Below are positions 1 through 11,874 of a DNA stretch of 64,000 nucleotides, in pieces (positions within the stretch are counted from its first letter, which is position 1; each line of letters begins with the position of its first letter). The notes under the pieces are model-generated. The model was not told the origin of the DNA and did no database searches. It saw only the letters and a list, made by a program, of their open reading frames with translations. This DNA is from Agrocybe praecox (taxonomy: Eukaryota > Basidiomycota > Agaricomycetes > Agaricales > Agrocybaceae), in NCBI GenBank assembly GCA_964017145.1, contig OZ024850.1:3263618-3327617 (forward strand), written 5' to 3'. Made by a program: the position numbers and the translations under genes.

Positions 1-2198
1 GGGATGAGGAAGCGGGACGATAAAAGGCTTAAGGACTGTTGAATATCCGTGATTTCCAGCATTTCTTTGTACTTATTCTGAACATACTACTCACCTGCTC
101 TGAATCGTATTTCTTCCAACATCTATGTTTTCTTTTTTTCTTTCCCATTTATTTCTACTCTTAATCTGTTTTCTTCTTCGTGTTTTCTTCATTCTGTAAT
201 GTACTAGCACCACATGCATGGATCCATTTATTAGCTCGTAGAACCATCACGAACACCATTTGCATCGACACATTTAGCGACAATTTTGACTCTTTTGATT
301 GAGTCGTTCCGGTTCTCGCAATCTAACAAAGAGATCACACCCTAATGTTTGATGTGGCCTCATCCACAGTTAATAAGCGCCGACTTCCCCTCTTGGTAGA
401 GTCTGGTCGTATGAACTAGCTCAGCGTCATTGTAAAGAAGTCATTCAACGTATCTATTTTGGTTTTTATCCTCGTTCTACGGAGAAATGTCTTTGCACAA
501 AATTCGAGGACATCTCACTTCTGAGATTGAAATCCGCGGGACTGTTCGCGGGACTGTCCCCCGAACAATTGACCCTGGTGCGTGACAGTGGCATTCGGAG
601 TCGGCATTGTTGACGACGTCGTCATCACCACCGACGCTCAATTTCCCGAACGGCTGCTTCGTGAGCGTTGTCGACCAAGCGCGCCGACCATTGCGGAGCC
701 CATCCTCGACGCAATGTTGCTGCGGAGTAACTAATGCCGAAGCGAAGGCTCACCTGTGCTTCGGAAGAGTAATGTCGAAGGACTCGTCATCGGACAGTCA
801 TAGGAGTCTGGCAGCATTGGCGGACATACAAAGACACGACAAAAAATTGCTGCTCTGAGAACTACAGGCGGACCAATACTGTTACCAACGTCGAGCACAA
901 CGTCGACGTCGAACGAGTGGCATACGCGACGCGTCGGGCGTCGGCGAGGTTGCCTTCTTTGCGCATTGTGTCACAACGAGTCCTGTTGTGACCCGTTAGA
1001 AAAGGTCCGGGGCAATGCTAAAGACAGTCCGGCGGTGCATAATCTCAGAAATGGGATTTCTTGCAAAATTCAGCAAATCGGTACTTAATTTTAACAAATT
1101 TGCAAGTCAGAGTTTGGCTATATTGGCTGCTCTAATTTACGTTCCGCTGATAACTCCGCTACAAAGTCCAAACAGCCATATTTCGGCCATCAACTTTTTC
1201 TAAATTTCACCTCCCTTCCATGTTCCACTCCTTGGCCTTATACCCTATGTTCCCAGTGTCTGAGATATTCTTCTTCACATCCTCCGGATACTGTTCTGGA
1301 ATATATCCATTACTGTTATATCTGGGACCCCAACCTCTTTCGACCGTGTTCCAAGCACGAGCCATGAGCTGACATTGGCATGCAACTAAAAGCCGAGTTT
1401 ATGTCGCTCGCAGGACATGCATTTACTTCTTGGGAGACTTTATTCAATTCTTGGGATTGTTTAAGGCCCAAGAAACGCCCATTTCACAGAATTTCCAGTG
1501 CCTCTTCACTACTGCAGAGTTTTCGACTCCAAGCTATCTACAAGTCTCTGGGTTTCTTCTTGGGTGCGGTTTGCGTATCCATCACTTACGGAATATATTT
1601 ATAGTCGGCGCGCATATAACTGCGAAAGCTCAAGAAAGTCTTATCAGACCGTTATCTCAAAATAGAAGCTCTGCATCTATATGGCCTTTCTGCTTTGGAT
1701 CCTCATGCAGACGCACATCGGAACCTGTATTTTCATGTGATGGTGATATGATCGGTGTGGCAGTTATTCATTATTTCCTCACTATTTATGCGTGGAACGG
1801 AACGTGGATCTGATTTCAATAAGACACGCTGACGTCGTATGTTAGGTTGCTAGATGTTGGGCAGTGTCGACTTATGAAAATCGGTCAGGGTCAGGGTCTC
1901 ACGCACGCATAACGAAACAAGTTCACGGGACTGCTCGGTTTTATTAATAGAAAAGGCGCCCATGCAGTCTGAGGACAGTGGTTTCCTATACATCAAGATG
2001 GCAAAGGTATCCAGTCGGATTTTATACGGAATCAAATGAAAATGTGGATCATATGTATATGTCATCCGCACCGTCATTATCAACACTTATGTCCTTCTTG
2101 GCAGTCGGCAACTTTGCGTTCATTTTTATAAGATAGTTCACACCTGCATATCTATATAAGTATCTCATGCGATTATTATCATCCTCCTTGGGATAGTC
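1..2198. other. Gene-free stretch before the first GST relic
   Basis: No convincing gene was seen. Open frames here are short, overlap one another on both strands and show no recognisable motif. A small direct repeat of an 11-base unit (CGCGGGACTGT) lies near 535-560. The part around 600-1000 is richer in GC and in GACG-type words than its surroundings, but it encodes nothing recognised. Confidence 0.5.
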
Positions 2199-2201
2199 AT
2201 G

Positions 2202-2867
2202 ATGATCATACTCTACGATGCCCCTTCTCCAGAGCCTATAACCACATGGTCTCCGTATATGTGGAAAGCACGGTATGTGTTTCGAGATCTGTATCCTCCA
2301 CCATTGGTTGGTCTGATCTCAAACGGCTAAGAAACTTGATATGAAGCCAACTGGGAAGAATTGGTGGGGTAGTGCCGATTTGTACAGTTTCCCTGCAATC
2401 CATGACCCATCTACGGGTGTGTATATCGTGGACTCATGGCTTATTGCCGAGTACCTAGAGAAACAGTATCCTGACACATTATCTCTCTTTCCTAACGGTA
2501 CGAAAGATCTCCAAGAAGCCTTCACATACGTGTTCATTAGTCTGTCGAGCCAATGAGGAAGTATTTACTTCGGGAAAAGGTTAAAGGATGTTTCGCCAAA
2601 GGGGGAGGGGTCGATTCGGGAGTGGGAAAATATTGAAAAAGGATTCAATCAGAACGATAAATGGTTCTCAGAAACAGACGAGAGCGGGCCTTTTATGCTG
2701 GGAGATACAGCTCCGTGGGCAGACATAAATGCCATAGGATTTTTTCGGTGGATGCGATATATATTCGGCCAGAATAGCGGACGAATGGGAACACGTCGAA
2801 TCTTGGAGTGGAGGGAGATGAAACACGCTTTTGAAAGCACTTGATAGATACAGTGCGATAATTTGAG
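2202..2867 (+). pseudogene. Broken glutathione S-transferase (GSTFuA/LigE-like family)
   Basis: This is a relic of the same GST family found intact at 6.1, 9.4, 11.1 and 13.6 kb. Exon 1 (2202-2272) is preserved, 71 bases long as in every intact paralogue, and encodes the start MIILYDAP and a WSPYMWKAR end. The start of exon 2, which in paralogues encodes the FCLNYKG...TEWVEYPDI part, is missing. The frame resumes near 2320 with KPTGKNWWG, AIHDPSTGVYI and AEYLEKQYPD, then hits a stop at 2554-2556. Pieces of the C-terminal helical domain (GPFMLGD, then a damaged SWADI-like stretch) continue in shifted frames to about 2867. Deletions and frameshifts make a functional enzyme very unlikely. Confidence 0.85.
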
Positions 2868-3315
2868 GAATACAATCATCCAAACAGATAAAACTTTTAG
2901 CATAAGTGTTGTTGACCAAAATCCATAATTACCTAGCAGAAAAAGTAATCTATGTAAATCTACCCATCAATGCTTCATGTGTGGCATGTCGTAGCTTTCG
3001 GCAAGCGGCACGTAAAGATTTTGCCAAGCATCACCAAATAGTGTATCAGTAGCCGAGTAACAAGGCCCAATATTACTTTCTTGAACAATCTCAACCCAGT
3101 GCCGCTTGCTTACCACATTTGAAATAACCCAAAGAAAGACGCGTAGAATTGAAGAATAAGACGACAAGTGGTACAGTCAACCCAGCTTATCGTTTCGGAA
3201 TTAAGTGAAGTTCGGCTGTCATAAGTGATTCAGAATTGCAGTGCAGCAGTAAGTCAATCCACAGCCCTTAGAGTAAAAAAGAAGCTGAATGAACTTCAAG
3301 TAGATGAGCGTTATC
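2868..3315. other. Intergenic stretch
   Basis: No gene or repeat was recognised between the GST relic and the next hypothetical gene. Confidence 0.5.
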
Positions 3316-5762
3316 ATGGAGGATCTCTACATACCTACTCATACTATTCCTTTGGCGTTCTTGCCTCGTATCACTTCCATTTTCAATCCCTCATATTCGT
3401 ACAGCGAAGATGAAGTAATTCAAGTCGAAGACAAGATCATCGAACCAAGCATTTACGATGAATTCGCGCGACAGACACTGTGGACGACATCCAACGCCGT
3501 TCTCTCATTCAGGGAGCGTAAAGATAGGCCTGTGAGATGTTATTCAACTTATGCGGAAGACACCAACTGAGAATATACATTAGCATTGTGAATCGTGTGT
3601 CAAAAACTCAGATTGCGTTATAGTGGACCCTCAATTCGGATACCGCTGCCTTCCCTGTTTTGAGAAACAAATCTTGTGCAGCTGGAGAGGAGAGATACTA
3701 GTTCAATCTGCGATGAGCGAATTCGAATTAACCCGGGACGAGTCAAAGGCTCTTTATGAACGATGGTGTAATTCAGGTGGAACCGATCCGGACCAGGATG
3801 CAGAAGGTGAAATTGACGAAGAGCAACTTATCTCGGAGATCAATGCCACTGGGACTACTGTTGTTCAAGACTTCAATGTCGCGAAAGAACCAAATGACAG
3901 CAACGGCGAAATTTGGGCGGTATCACAAACTGACGTCGTGGCGGATGACCGGACTGACGACGAACTCATCGCGGAGAGCACTACTGTTACTCCCGTCGTT
4001 CAAAATTTCAACGTTACGGAACAACCACAGAGAAGTGATAGTGAAATTGCAGCACTTTTACAGGACGACGTTGTTATGGATGATAGCTCGAATGTTCAAT
4101 CCCCAGAGGGCGCAGAGAAGGACGATGACGACGCTGCTCCAGACGCCATGACTGAAGAGGAGGGCTGCAATGACCTGGTTGCCAGTGGGAGCGGGTATAT
4201 AAGCAGATCGAAACGCATCTCTAAACCCAGTGTCAAAGTGCTCGCCGTGATGGAAGCCACAAGTGCAAGGGTTGGTAGAAAGCGGAAGAGAAAAATTAAC
4301 ATTCAAGTCCCCCAATCCACGGTACCTGCACCATCCATATCGACAAACAAAGGGAAGGGCAAAGAAAGAGAAAAACCAACACAAGAAGCGAAGAAAAAGA
4401 CGACGAAAATGGATAATGAAAATAAGGAGGTACAGGAAAAACAGGTCGTTAACGACGGAAACAGAATAGGGAGAAAAAGAGACAGAAAACGCGCGCGCTT
4501 AGAGCCTACGTCAACACATCTAGTAAGCTTTATTATATCTGCTTACTAGTAGCATCAGTTAAACACGCGTCCCGAAGAGTGAGCAACTAGAAGTGGTGCA
4601 AGATTTCCCAGCAGAATCGACGTCCGCAAAAGATCAAGGAGCTGAAGAACTAAAATCCTTGAAGTCAGCTCTGGCCTCAACAATATCTCATCCCACACTT
4701 CCAGGGCCTCCTACTAGTGTCCAGTCGACTGCACCATCCAGATCTGTGACTGTGGTCCTTCCTTCCTCAACAACGCAAAACAGAGGTCTTCCTCCCACCG
4801 TTACGGTTCCTTACGGGTCAACACCAATGCAAGCGACTTTCTTACCTCGAATGCCTCCTCAAAAGACGCTAGTCGAGTATGCTGCTTCGCAACGACGCTT
4901 ATCCCAATCTATAAACAATTCAATTCTTACTAAGCCCAATTCAGCCTATCGTCTCCTTTCAGTCCAAAAATACGAAGATCCTGCGCTTTCTGGCTCTAGT
5001 CCGGAAGAACAATATAACAACCTCCATGCTCAGTACATGCGGCTATACGCGGATTATGCGAAGTCCACAGGCAGCTGCGATTCCAAAGACAGCATAATCG
5101 AAACTTTGCAGAAGGAGTTAACAGAGACCAAGACAAAGGTGGAGACATTGAACGAATCGATGTCTGTCTTGGAGAAAAAGGTGAAAGAGAAGGAAACGGC
5201 GATAGAGGAAGCTCGTCAGCGTCAAGAAAGCATACAGAAAGACGCCAACAAGAAAGCCCAAAAAGCATCTGACCTGACAAAGGAATGCCAACAGCTGAAG
5301 CACGACAACGAAGAGATGCACAGGCACATCCAAGATATGGAACACCAGTTATATTACCAACACTACCACATGCAGCAACTGCAACTGCAACGTCTTCAAC
5401 TGCAGCAGTTCCAGCAGCCATTGGTTATTGAAGACCCTACTATGGTGATATCAGCCTTGATTGGGTTGTCCAACCAACAGATGATGCTGCAGGCACCTCC
5501 GCATGCTCAGCTTCCTCCTCCAGCGCAAACAGCCCAGCTAGTACAACCGCCTCCACAGGCGCAACAATCCCAACCAGCAAGCTCCAGTGCATCTTCGTCG
5601 TTTTCTGCTGATATCCCACAAAATATTGATCCCGCCCTTTTCTTCCCAGTATTTCCGCCACCTCGACCACCTCCTTTCCTGACCCACAGACCTGCCGTTG
5701 TTCAATCTTTTTCTGGGGCGCAAAATGTTTCTTCACGCGCACCGAGTCCAGCCCAGCCTTAA
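3316..5762 (+). CDS. Hypothetical coiled-coil protein, Gln/Pro-rich C-terminus (gene model unsettled)
   Basis: Three consecutive coding stretches look like one gene: about 3316-3531, 3624-4522 and about 4578-5762. The second carries a Cys-x2-Cys-x6-Cys motif (RCLPCFEKQILC), acidic repeats with recurring VVQDFNV/VVQNFNV words, and a basic Lys/Arg-rich end that resembles a nuclear localisation signal. The third has a long predicted coiled coil (about 5050-5350; heptad-like LQKELTETKTKVETL), then a Gln-rich and a Pro-rich tail ending at 5762. The donors at 3532 (GTGAGA) and 4523 (GTAAGC) are good, but the best acceptors do not keep frame. The second part may therefore start independently at ATG 3713, splice at weaker sites, or be frameshifted. 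No known domain was recognised. A nuclear or regulatory role is only a guess from composition. Confidence 0.45.
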
Positions 5763-6114
5763 TTGCGCATCATTTCCGTACTAGATGGACGACTATCAAT
5801 CCCTGCATTACGCTCGAGCGCGTCTTGATCTCACACAATATTAGAGTAATTTCGTGCGAACCGTTTAACATTTGTGGCTCATCCGCGTCGCGAAGTGGTT
5901 TTCGTACTTTTTTCAGCCTCTCTTGATTATCAGCTCCGATTTCTAGCATATCGAAATTCCTTCTCAATCTGTCCATCTGATCCTTACATTCACAGTCCTG
6001 CAACTTTCATTCAATTTGTATCCCACCTGCAATTTTTTAGAATCCTAGATCACTTGTTATATTTCATCAATCACATAACATTTACGTGTATAATTTGAAC
6101 AGTGGACACACGCC
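5763..6114. other. Short intergenic stretch between convergent genes
   Basis: This lies between the 3' ends of the coiled-coil gene (plus) and the GST gene (minus). It is AT-rich. Nothing else was recognised. Confidence 0.5.
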
Positions 6115-6937
6115 CTAATCTATCACCGCATATCTATCCAATGCGATCAAAAGATTATTCCATCGTCCTCCATCCCAAGAACGTATATTCGACCACTCTC
6201 GACTATTCTCTCCCCATATAACCTTAAACCACATCATATAGCTTGCAACCTGAATGTCTGCCCATGATACTGTCGCTCCCAGAATAAAAGGCCCTTCTGT
6301 ATCAGTCTTCTCAAACCACCTATTGACTTTCTCGAGTCCGGCCTTGAACTTCGCCCATTCTGCAATTGCGTGTTCTCCCTTGGGTAAAACATCGTCTAGA
6401 GCCTTCTTATATGGAATGGCTTTTGTCCGGCTGAAGTATTCCTCGCTCCTTGGATTCAATTTGGAGGCCGTAGCGGGAAGGATGAAATCCCACGAGGCTG
6501 AAATTGCATTGGAAAATCCGCTGTTAAAAGCTGTCTGAAGACCCAGAGTCCGATTTGGGAATATGGCTGGAGTATCTGGGTACTGCGCGTCTAGATATTC
6601 TGCGATGAGCAATGAATCGGCGATATAGACATTTGTGGATGGGTCGTGGATTGCGGGGAGGCTGTAGTAATCGCTATCGTCCCACGAGTTCTTGCCTGTT
6701 GGTTTCAACCCGAGCTTCTTTGAAAGCGGAGCGATGTCTGGATATTCTACCCATTCGGTCTTGTATGGGATACCCTTGTAATTTAAGCAGAATCTGATGG
6801 GATGCGTCAATCGATCAGATCAGTATCTGATCATTCGATGTGATACGGGTTCAAGAAACTAACCTCGTCTTCCATGTATTAGGAGACCATGCCTTGTGGG
6901 TAAGAGATGAAGGTATGTCATATAATATAATTGTCAT
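6115..6937 (-). CDS. Glutathione S-transferase, GSTFuA/LigE-like
   Basis: Two exons, complement(6115-6793, 6864-6937), give 250 residues. Exon 1 encodes MTIILYDIPSS...AWSPNTWKTR; the donor GAG|GTTAGT and acceptor CATCAG|A restore an AGA Arg codon at the junction, as in the paralogues. The N-terminal thioredoxin-fold half contains the W-S-P-N motif, where fungal class A GSTs carry a catalytic serine (family knowledge), followed by the IHDPSTNVYIADS segment that matches the glutathione gamma-glutamyl site. The C-terminal half is the all-helical domain with GPFILGATVSWADI. Such enzymes conjugate or deglutathionylate electrophiles in the cytosol, and relatives include lignin-related beta-etherases. 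It is the only array member on the minus strand. Class assignment is from motif similarity only. Confidence 0.85.
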
Positions 6938-7921
6938 TTTTCCTAATATCGGATTGTGACCGCGCGCAACTTGGTAAGTATGGTCTAACGTGGAAACTTC
7001 TTGTTGCAGAGTCTTTATAGGAGACGTTCATCGGGCTGCATGTGTAAAATTAGTCATCCACTGTGTATGTGTTACCTCATCTCCGTGCCGGACTGTCAAG
7101 ACTCAACAAAACTATTTTCCTACGAAATAAAATGGCAATGACCCATGCATGATGTTGTTCAAAAATGGTAATTTTTTGCTAATACGCATACAAGGTATGT
7201 GAAAATGATCGTAATTACATGCAACTTCTTTCGCTCTAACAATAGAGTTTGGCTTGTCATAGGACTCATACATACAGTGTCCCAGAAAGGAGATTCAGCC
7301 TACTCTCAAAGGCATCATCCCCATGAAAACGTGTCTGATGCCGTGCCTCGATATGACCTTGGAATATGACATAGAACAAACTTGGAACAAACGACTTCCT
7401 CAAAGCAGTAGACCGCAGAAAGCAAGGAGGGGAACACACAGAGATGTAATTGTGTGCGTTAATTTCGTTGTTTGATTATCTGATGATCGCATCATTTTCA
7501 GCGTGAAAAATGGCGTATTACTGCCACTGTGACAATAATATCATTGAGAAGAGGCAGCCTCGGGCATGTGTTCTGGGAGTACTTGTTTTAAGAAGGAAAT
7601 TTCTCTTAATTGAGGCATGAGGTGAGAACCGGACTTTACTGAAAATTCCCAAATATGATACCAGTTTCCCAGCTCACCCACGCGAGTACAATCACGCTGT
7701 TAGGACGAGAGCAACTCCAAAACCACAGAAAGGAATCATCTAGCTCCGAAATGAGTCAGGGATAGCAGGAACGACGGAAAAAAGACAAGTACAGCACACA
7801 CGAGGTAACCATAATCAAATTTTGGGCAGCTATAAAATGAGGGTAAGAAACGAGAGTGTATGTTCGGTACTACCCTAATTCCTCGCTCTACCCTTTCGCC
7901 ATCTTATTTCCACATACAAGA
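6938..7921. other. Divergent intergenic region
   Basis: This is 1.0 kb between the divergent GST (minus) and hypothetical gene (plus), so it probably holds both promoters. No open frame of note was seen. It contains the TATA-like motif at 7831, listed separately. Confidence 0.5.
7831..7839 (+). promoter_or_regulatory. TATA-box-like motif upstream of the 7.9 kb hypothetical gene
   Basis: TATAAAATG lies 91 bases before the proposed ATG at 7922. Sequence and spacing suit a core promoter; there is no other support. Confidence 0.4.
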
Positions 7922-8916
7922 ATGTCCTCACAATACCACTCAGACACTCCGTGTCCTTGCGCGCCTTGTACGCGTCATAAACAAGTTCATCAAACTATTA
8001 CTGCAAGTGACACTGGCGTCTATGGAGCATTGAACGAAAGATACGAGCATTACAAAGGTGCGTGCAATGACTGGGATAATGAAGACGGCCAAATGACGAT
8101 AACCAAGATCAGGAGCCCTACAATAGTGGATTCCGCACGGCGCATCCAGCACTCAGAACTGGAAGCTCTGCTTCTCCGGCGATTATAGTAAGTATAAATT
8201 TATACATATGCATAAGAGTCAAAATGTTGATTGTAACATTTTAGGAGGAAGCTCTCACTCCCGAAGCTCTCACTCCCAATATACCAAACAAAGAGCTCTC
8301 CCCACCAGCTGACAGCGTTTTGCGTCTGTATGCACCTAGCACTGGTGGTGATTCTCGTTCAGATGAAAGCCGCCATTTGGGCGAGCGTTATGGGTACGAA
8401 CACGACGGAGCTGCCGTTCCGAGGCCAAAGATGCCCAGGGTCGGTCGAGAGGCTTACATACTGAACGAGCCTGAGATTGCCGCACCGCGGCCACAGGTTT
8501 ATTCGGGCGCCACTCATCCAGGTTATGTTTGTGCATCGCCAGAGCGTCGCGTTCCACCTATCCATGGAAGGGCGGCCGATGGCCACTATTACGACTCTCA
8601 AATGCAGCGATATGATTATTACCCACCCACATTTCAGGAAGCGACGAACCGGCATGACGCTGGCGCTTATGCTTTGGCTCGAAGGCCTGTTGTGTACTAT
8701 CCTCTCTATGTGGAAGCTGGCCCACGCTCTCATACCTCGATTAACATGTCACAAGTGGTCGTAACTGAACATAGAACGACTTCGTGGTACTATCCAGACG
8801 GTACTTTGCATGCCATACATCGACGCTCAAGCTCTGCTGTACTGAGGGAACCGGCTTTACAGGCGCAAAATGCGCGGCGCTTCACGCCCTACCCGACTGT
8901 TCCCCAGGGACGATAA
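7922..8916 (+). CDS. Hypothetical protein, Tyr/Arg/Pro-rich (two exons)
   Basis: Exon 1 from ATG 7922 encodes MSSQYHSDTPCPCAPC..., with a Cys-rich C-P-C-A-P-C motif, up to a canonical donor GTAAGT at 8188. The acceptor TTTTAG ends at 8244. Exon 2 (8245-8916) opens with a 14-base direct repeat encoding EALTP twice and continues as a Tyr-, Arg- and Pro-rich low-complexity protein (for example YYPPTFQEA, TSWYYPDGTLHAIHR). The obvious splice leaves the two exons out of frame by one base, so either a different site is used or there is a frameshift. No domain was recognised. It resembles the fast-evolving, probably disordered hypothetical proteins common in mushrooms. Confidence 0.45.
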
Positions 8917-9395
8917 TGGGGCTATTCGTCAAGCAATCGTGCGTTTGTGAGCTACGAGATTATATGGAATAATAAAAACCCTCTGAAATATTCATTGAAG
9001 GTCTTTTCTCCTCGAGTTCGGATCTACTCAACCCCATAAATATGTATACTACGAATCCTATGCCTTCTATGTAGTATTGGTTGCGATTGAATATATTTTC
9101 GTGATTTTGATAAAGTTTATTCCTTTGATTACTATGTCAATTGAGACGAACTTTTTTATACAGCATATGTGCGACATATTTTCTATCGATTCTAGGTTGT
9201 ATCAGCTTTGCATCTGCTTGGATCACACGGTAAGTCTCTGCTGACCATCTTTCACCTTATGACATAGACATGCTATTTTTAGCTCTAACGAAGATCAGAG
9301 TCCCACGGAAAACATATTTATACGATCACTACCTGTGCAACGTTTTCGCCAGAAACAACACTCTTTGGTTTAGCCTCCCATTACACACGCAAAAA
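8917..9395. other. Intergenic stretch
   Basis: AT-rich spacer and presumed promoter of the next GST. Nothing else was recognised. Confidence 0.5.
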
Positions 9396-10212
9396 ATGTC
9401 TATTATTTTCTACGATATCCTTTCTGCTGTCGGACATGCATGGTCTCCTAACACCTGGAGAGTGAGGTCAGTACCCCGTGTAATCAAATACGTCGCTTTG
9501 AGTAATCTCAAGACGATGACGTTTCTCCTGCAGGTATTGCCTCAACTACAAGAGGATACCGTACAAGACCGAGTGGATAGAGTACCCAGATATTGCACCG
9601 CTCTCCAAGGAGCTTGGGATCAAGCCGACGGGAAAAACGTTCTGGGACGGGACGGATTACTATAGCTTACCCGCAATACACGATCCGTCAACGGGAGTAT
9701 ACCTAGCCGATTCGTGGGCTATCGTGGATTACCTTGAGAGGCAGTATCCAAATACACCTTCCGCTTTTCCCAACGACTCGAAGGGTCTTCAAGCCGCCTT
9801 CACAGATGGATACTTTGCTGGAGTATCTCCTGCCTTGGATTTGCTTACTCCCGGGACATACTCCATCCTTACTCCTAAAAGTCAAGAGTATTACAGGAAA
9901 ACTAGGGAGCTGGGCCTAGGAAAAAAGGTTGAAGATATCGCTCCAAAAGGCGAGAAAGCCGTTGAGGAGTGGGCGAAGCTCAAAGCTCATCACGACAAGG
10001 TTGATGTTTGGTTCGCGAAGACCGATGATAAAGGCCCTTTTATGATGGGAGATACTATTTCGTGGGCTGATTTTGTTGTCGCAGGATGGAACAAACGTAT
10101 AAAGGTAGTTCTTGGAGAGGATAGTAAAGAGTGGAAGGAAATTGCTTCTTGGAATGGTGGGCGATGGGATAATCTATTGGTTGCTCTTTCTAAATACTCT
10201 GATGAAGCATAA
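9396..10212 (+). CDS. Glutathione S-transferase, GSTFuA/LigE-like
   Basis: Exons 9396-9466 and 9534-10212 give 249 residues. Exon 1 (71 bases) encodes MSIIFYDILSAVGHAWSPNTW. The intron runs GTCAGT...CTGCAG and rebuilds an Arg codon. Exon 2 opens with YCLNYKRIPYKTEW and has IHDPSTGVYLADSW in the glutathione-binding half. It ends in the helical domain with KGPFMMGDTISWADF and the family's closing WNGGRWDNLLVALSKY. The serine of W-S-P-N is present. It differs from the neighbouring copies mainly in the helical domain, which forms the hydrophobic substrate pocket in GSTs, so the paralogues may differ in substrate. The cytosolic detoxification role is inferred from the family. Confidence 0.88.
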
Positions 10213-11069
10213 TGGATAACGAGAAATGTACGACAATTTCACGAGTGTAATCTCGTTTTACAGAGATATTTTCGCTTTCACTTTGCGTTTCTGTGTTATG
10301 TTATAGAGTTATTCGAATTCCACGATAAGAATCATAAGATAAGTAAGAACGAGAGTATATTCTATTAATAGAATTGTGTAGTTAAATATAGCCTCCCCGT
10401 GAGCCCAGCGTGTCCTTCGGCGCTACGCCCGTATCCACTCCTCTCCTCCAACATAACGGGAAAAAATCACATACCATCGAAATATTCAATATGCCTCCAT
10501 CACGTCAGGTTGGGTTATATGTGGTAAGAATAAACGTCTGTTCAGTGCCGCTATTTAGTAATGAACGTACATAACACCTCGCACACGTGTAGGTATCGTT
10601 CGCCAACATGATCGAATCACCGAGAGTTTGAATATAGAAGGCCTGCAAGCAAGCCCTATCAGAGTACAAAGGGAGCCTGGCAGCCAAACAAGGCTTAAAA
10701 TTCTATCTCTGTAAACCGGGTGAGAGTGAGTCGTCCCTTCCTATAACGATAGTCTCAGGTCTGGTAGACCGTAGACCTTACTTCTAGTCACCTAAACGCC
10801 ATAGGAAGGACGTTTGGTAAGAGCATGTGTAAAATGCAAAGCGCACTATTGTATATGTCTGTAAAAATAAAAGTCATTTCTCACAATGTTATATAGTATC
10901 ATTTACTTGGGTCTCATTAGAGAAGCTACAAGCGGAGATGCTGTCCGGTTTCCGGACCGGACATAATTTGGCTGAGATTGACTCGGAGCACCACTTACGA
11001 GATAGGTAATACAGGGATGGATATATATCTCAATATCTTCACTCGCAACTCCCAGATTTGTCCTCAAAG
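10213..11069. other. Intergenic stretch
   Basis: 857 bases between two GSTs with no open frame of interest and no RNA gene seen. The final 100 bases are AT-rich (a TATATATC run near 11018) and probably carry the next promoter. Confidence 0.5.
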
Positions 11070-11874
11070 ATGTCTATCATCCTTTATGACGTTCCATCGA
11101 CGGATGGGAAGTCATGGACACCTAACGCTTGGAGATTGAGGTTAGTTCTAACATAACCAACATAAAGGACATTACAGACTCTTCAACGTATGTAGGTTCT
11201 GCCTGGGGTACAAGGGAATCCCGTTCAAGACCAATTGGATAGAGTACCCAGACATCGTGGACTTATCCAAGAAGCTCGGTTTCAAACCCACCGCCAAGAC
11301 TCCGTGGGACGGAACGGACTACTACACATTACCTGCAATCCATGACCCTTCAACGGGAGTCTATCTCGCCGATTCGTTGCTCATTATTGAATATCTCGAA
11401 AAGCGGTATCCAAAGACGCCTTCAATCTTCCAAAACAGCACGATTGGTCTGCAAGCCACCTTTACGGATGCATACTTCTCAGCGCTATCCCCACTAGTCG
11501 ACTTATTGCTTCTCCCGATGTATTCCGTGCTCAATCCACGAAGCAAAGAGTATTACCGAAAGACGAGGGAGATGATGGTTGGAGCAACGCTTGAAGACGC
11601 CGCCCCCAAGGGTGAACGGGCAGTTGAGGTGCTATCAAAATTAAAGGCTAACCTGGATAGGGTCGATGGTTGGTATGCAAAATCCGATGACAAGGGGCCC
11701 TTCATGCTGGGTGACGTCGTGTCATGGGCTGATTTGAACGTCGCGGGCTGGAACATCTTCATGAAGATTGTTTTGGGAGAGGATAGCAAAGAGTGGAAGG
11801 AAATCGAATCTTGGAATGGGGGCAGATGGGGTAACATACTAGTTCTCCTTCAGCACTTTGCAAACGGCGAGTAG
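11070..11874 (+). CDS. Glutathione S-transferase, GSTFuA/LigE-like
   Basis: Exons 11070-11140 and 11196-11874 give 249 residues. It starts MSIILYDVPSTDGKSWTPNAW. The usual W-S-P-N is W-T-P-N here, so the putative catalytic serine position holds threonine, the only intact member with that change. The junction rebuilds Arg as in the paralogues, and exon 2 continues FCLGYKGIPFKTNWIEYPDI, then IHDPSTGVYLADSLLIIEYLEKRYP. The C-terminal helical domain has GPFMLGDVVSWADLNVAG. Thr can also activate glutathione in some GSTs, so activity is not ruled out. It sits in tandem with the copies at 9.4 and 13.6 kb. Confidence 0.87.

Noticed and set aside
607..858. 83-codon frame in the GC-richer patch near the left end
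   Set aside because: No ATG, no motif, and similar-length frames on the opposite strand; composition alone explains it.
1430..1813. 127-codon plus-strand frame
   Set aside because: Odd composition, no motif, overlapped by another frame; no splice partners found.
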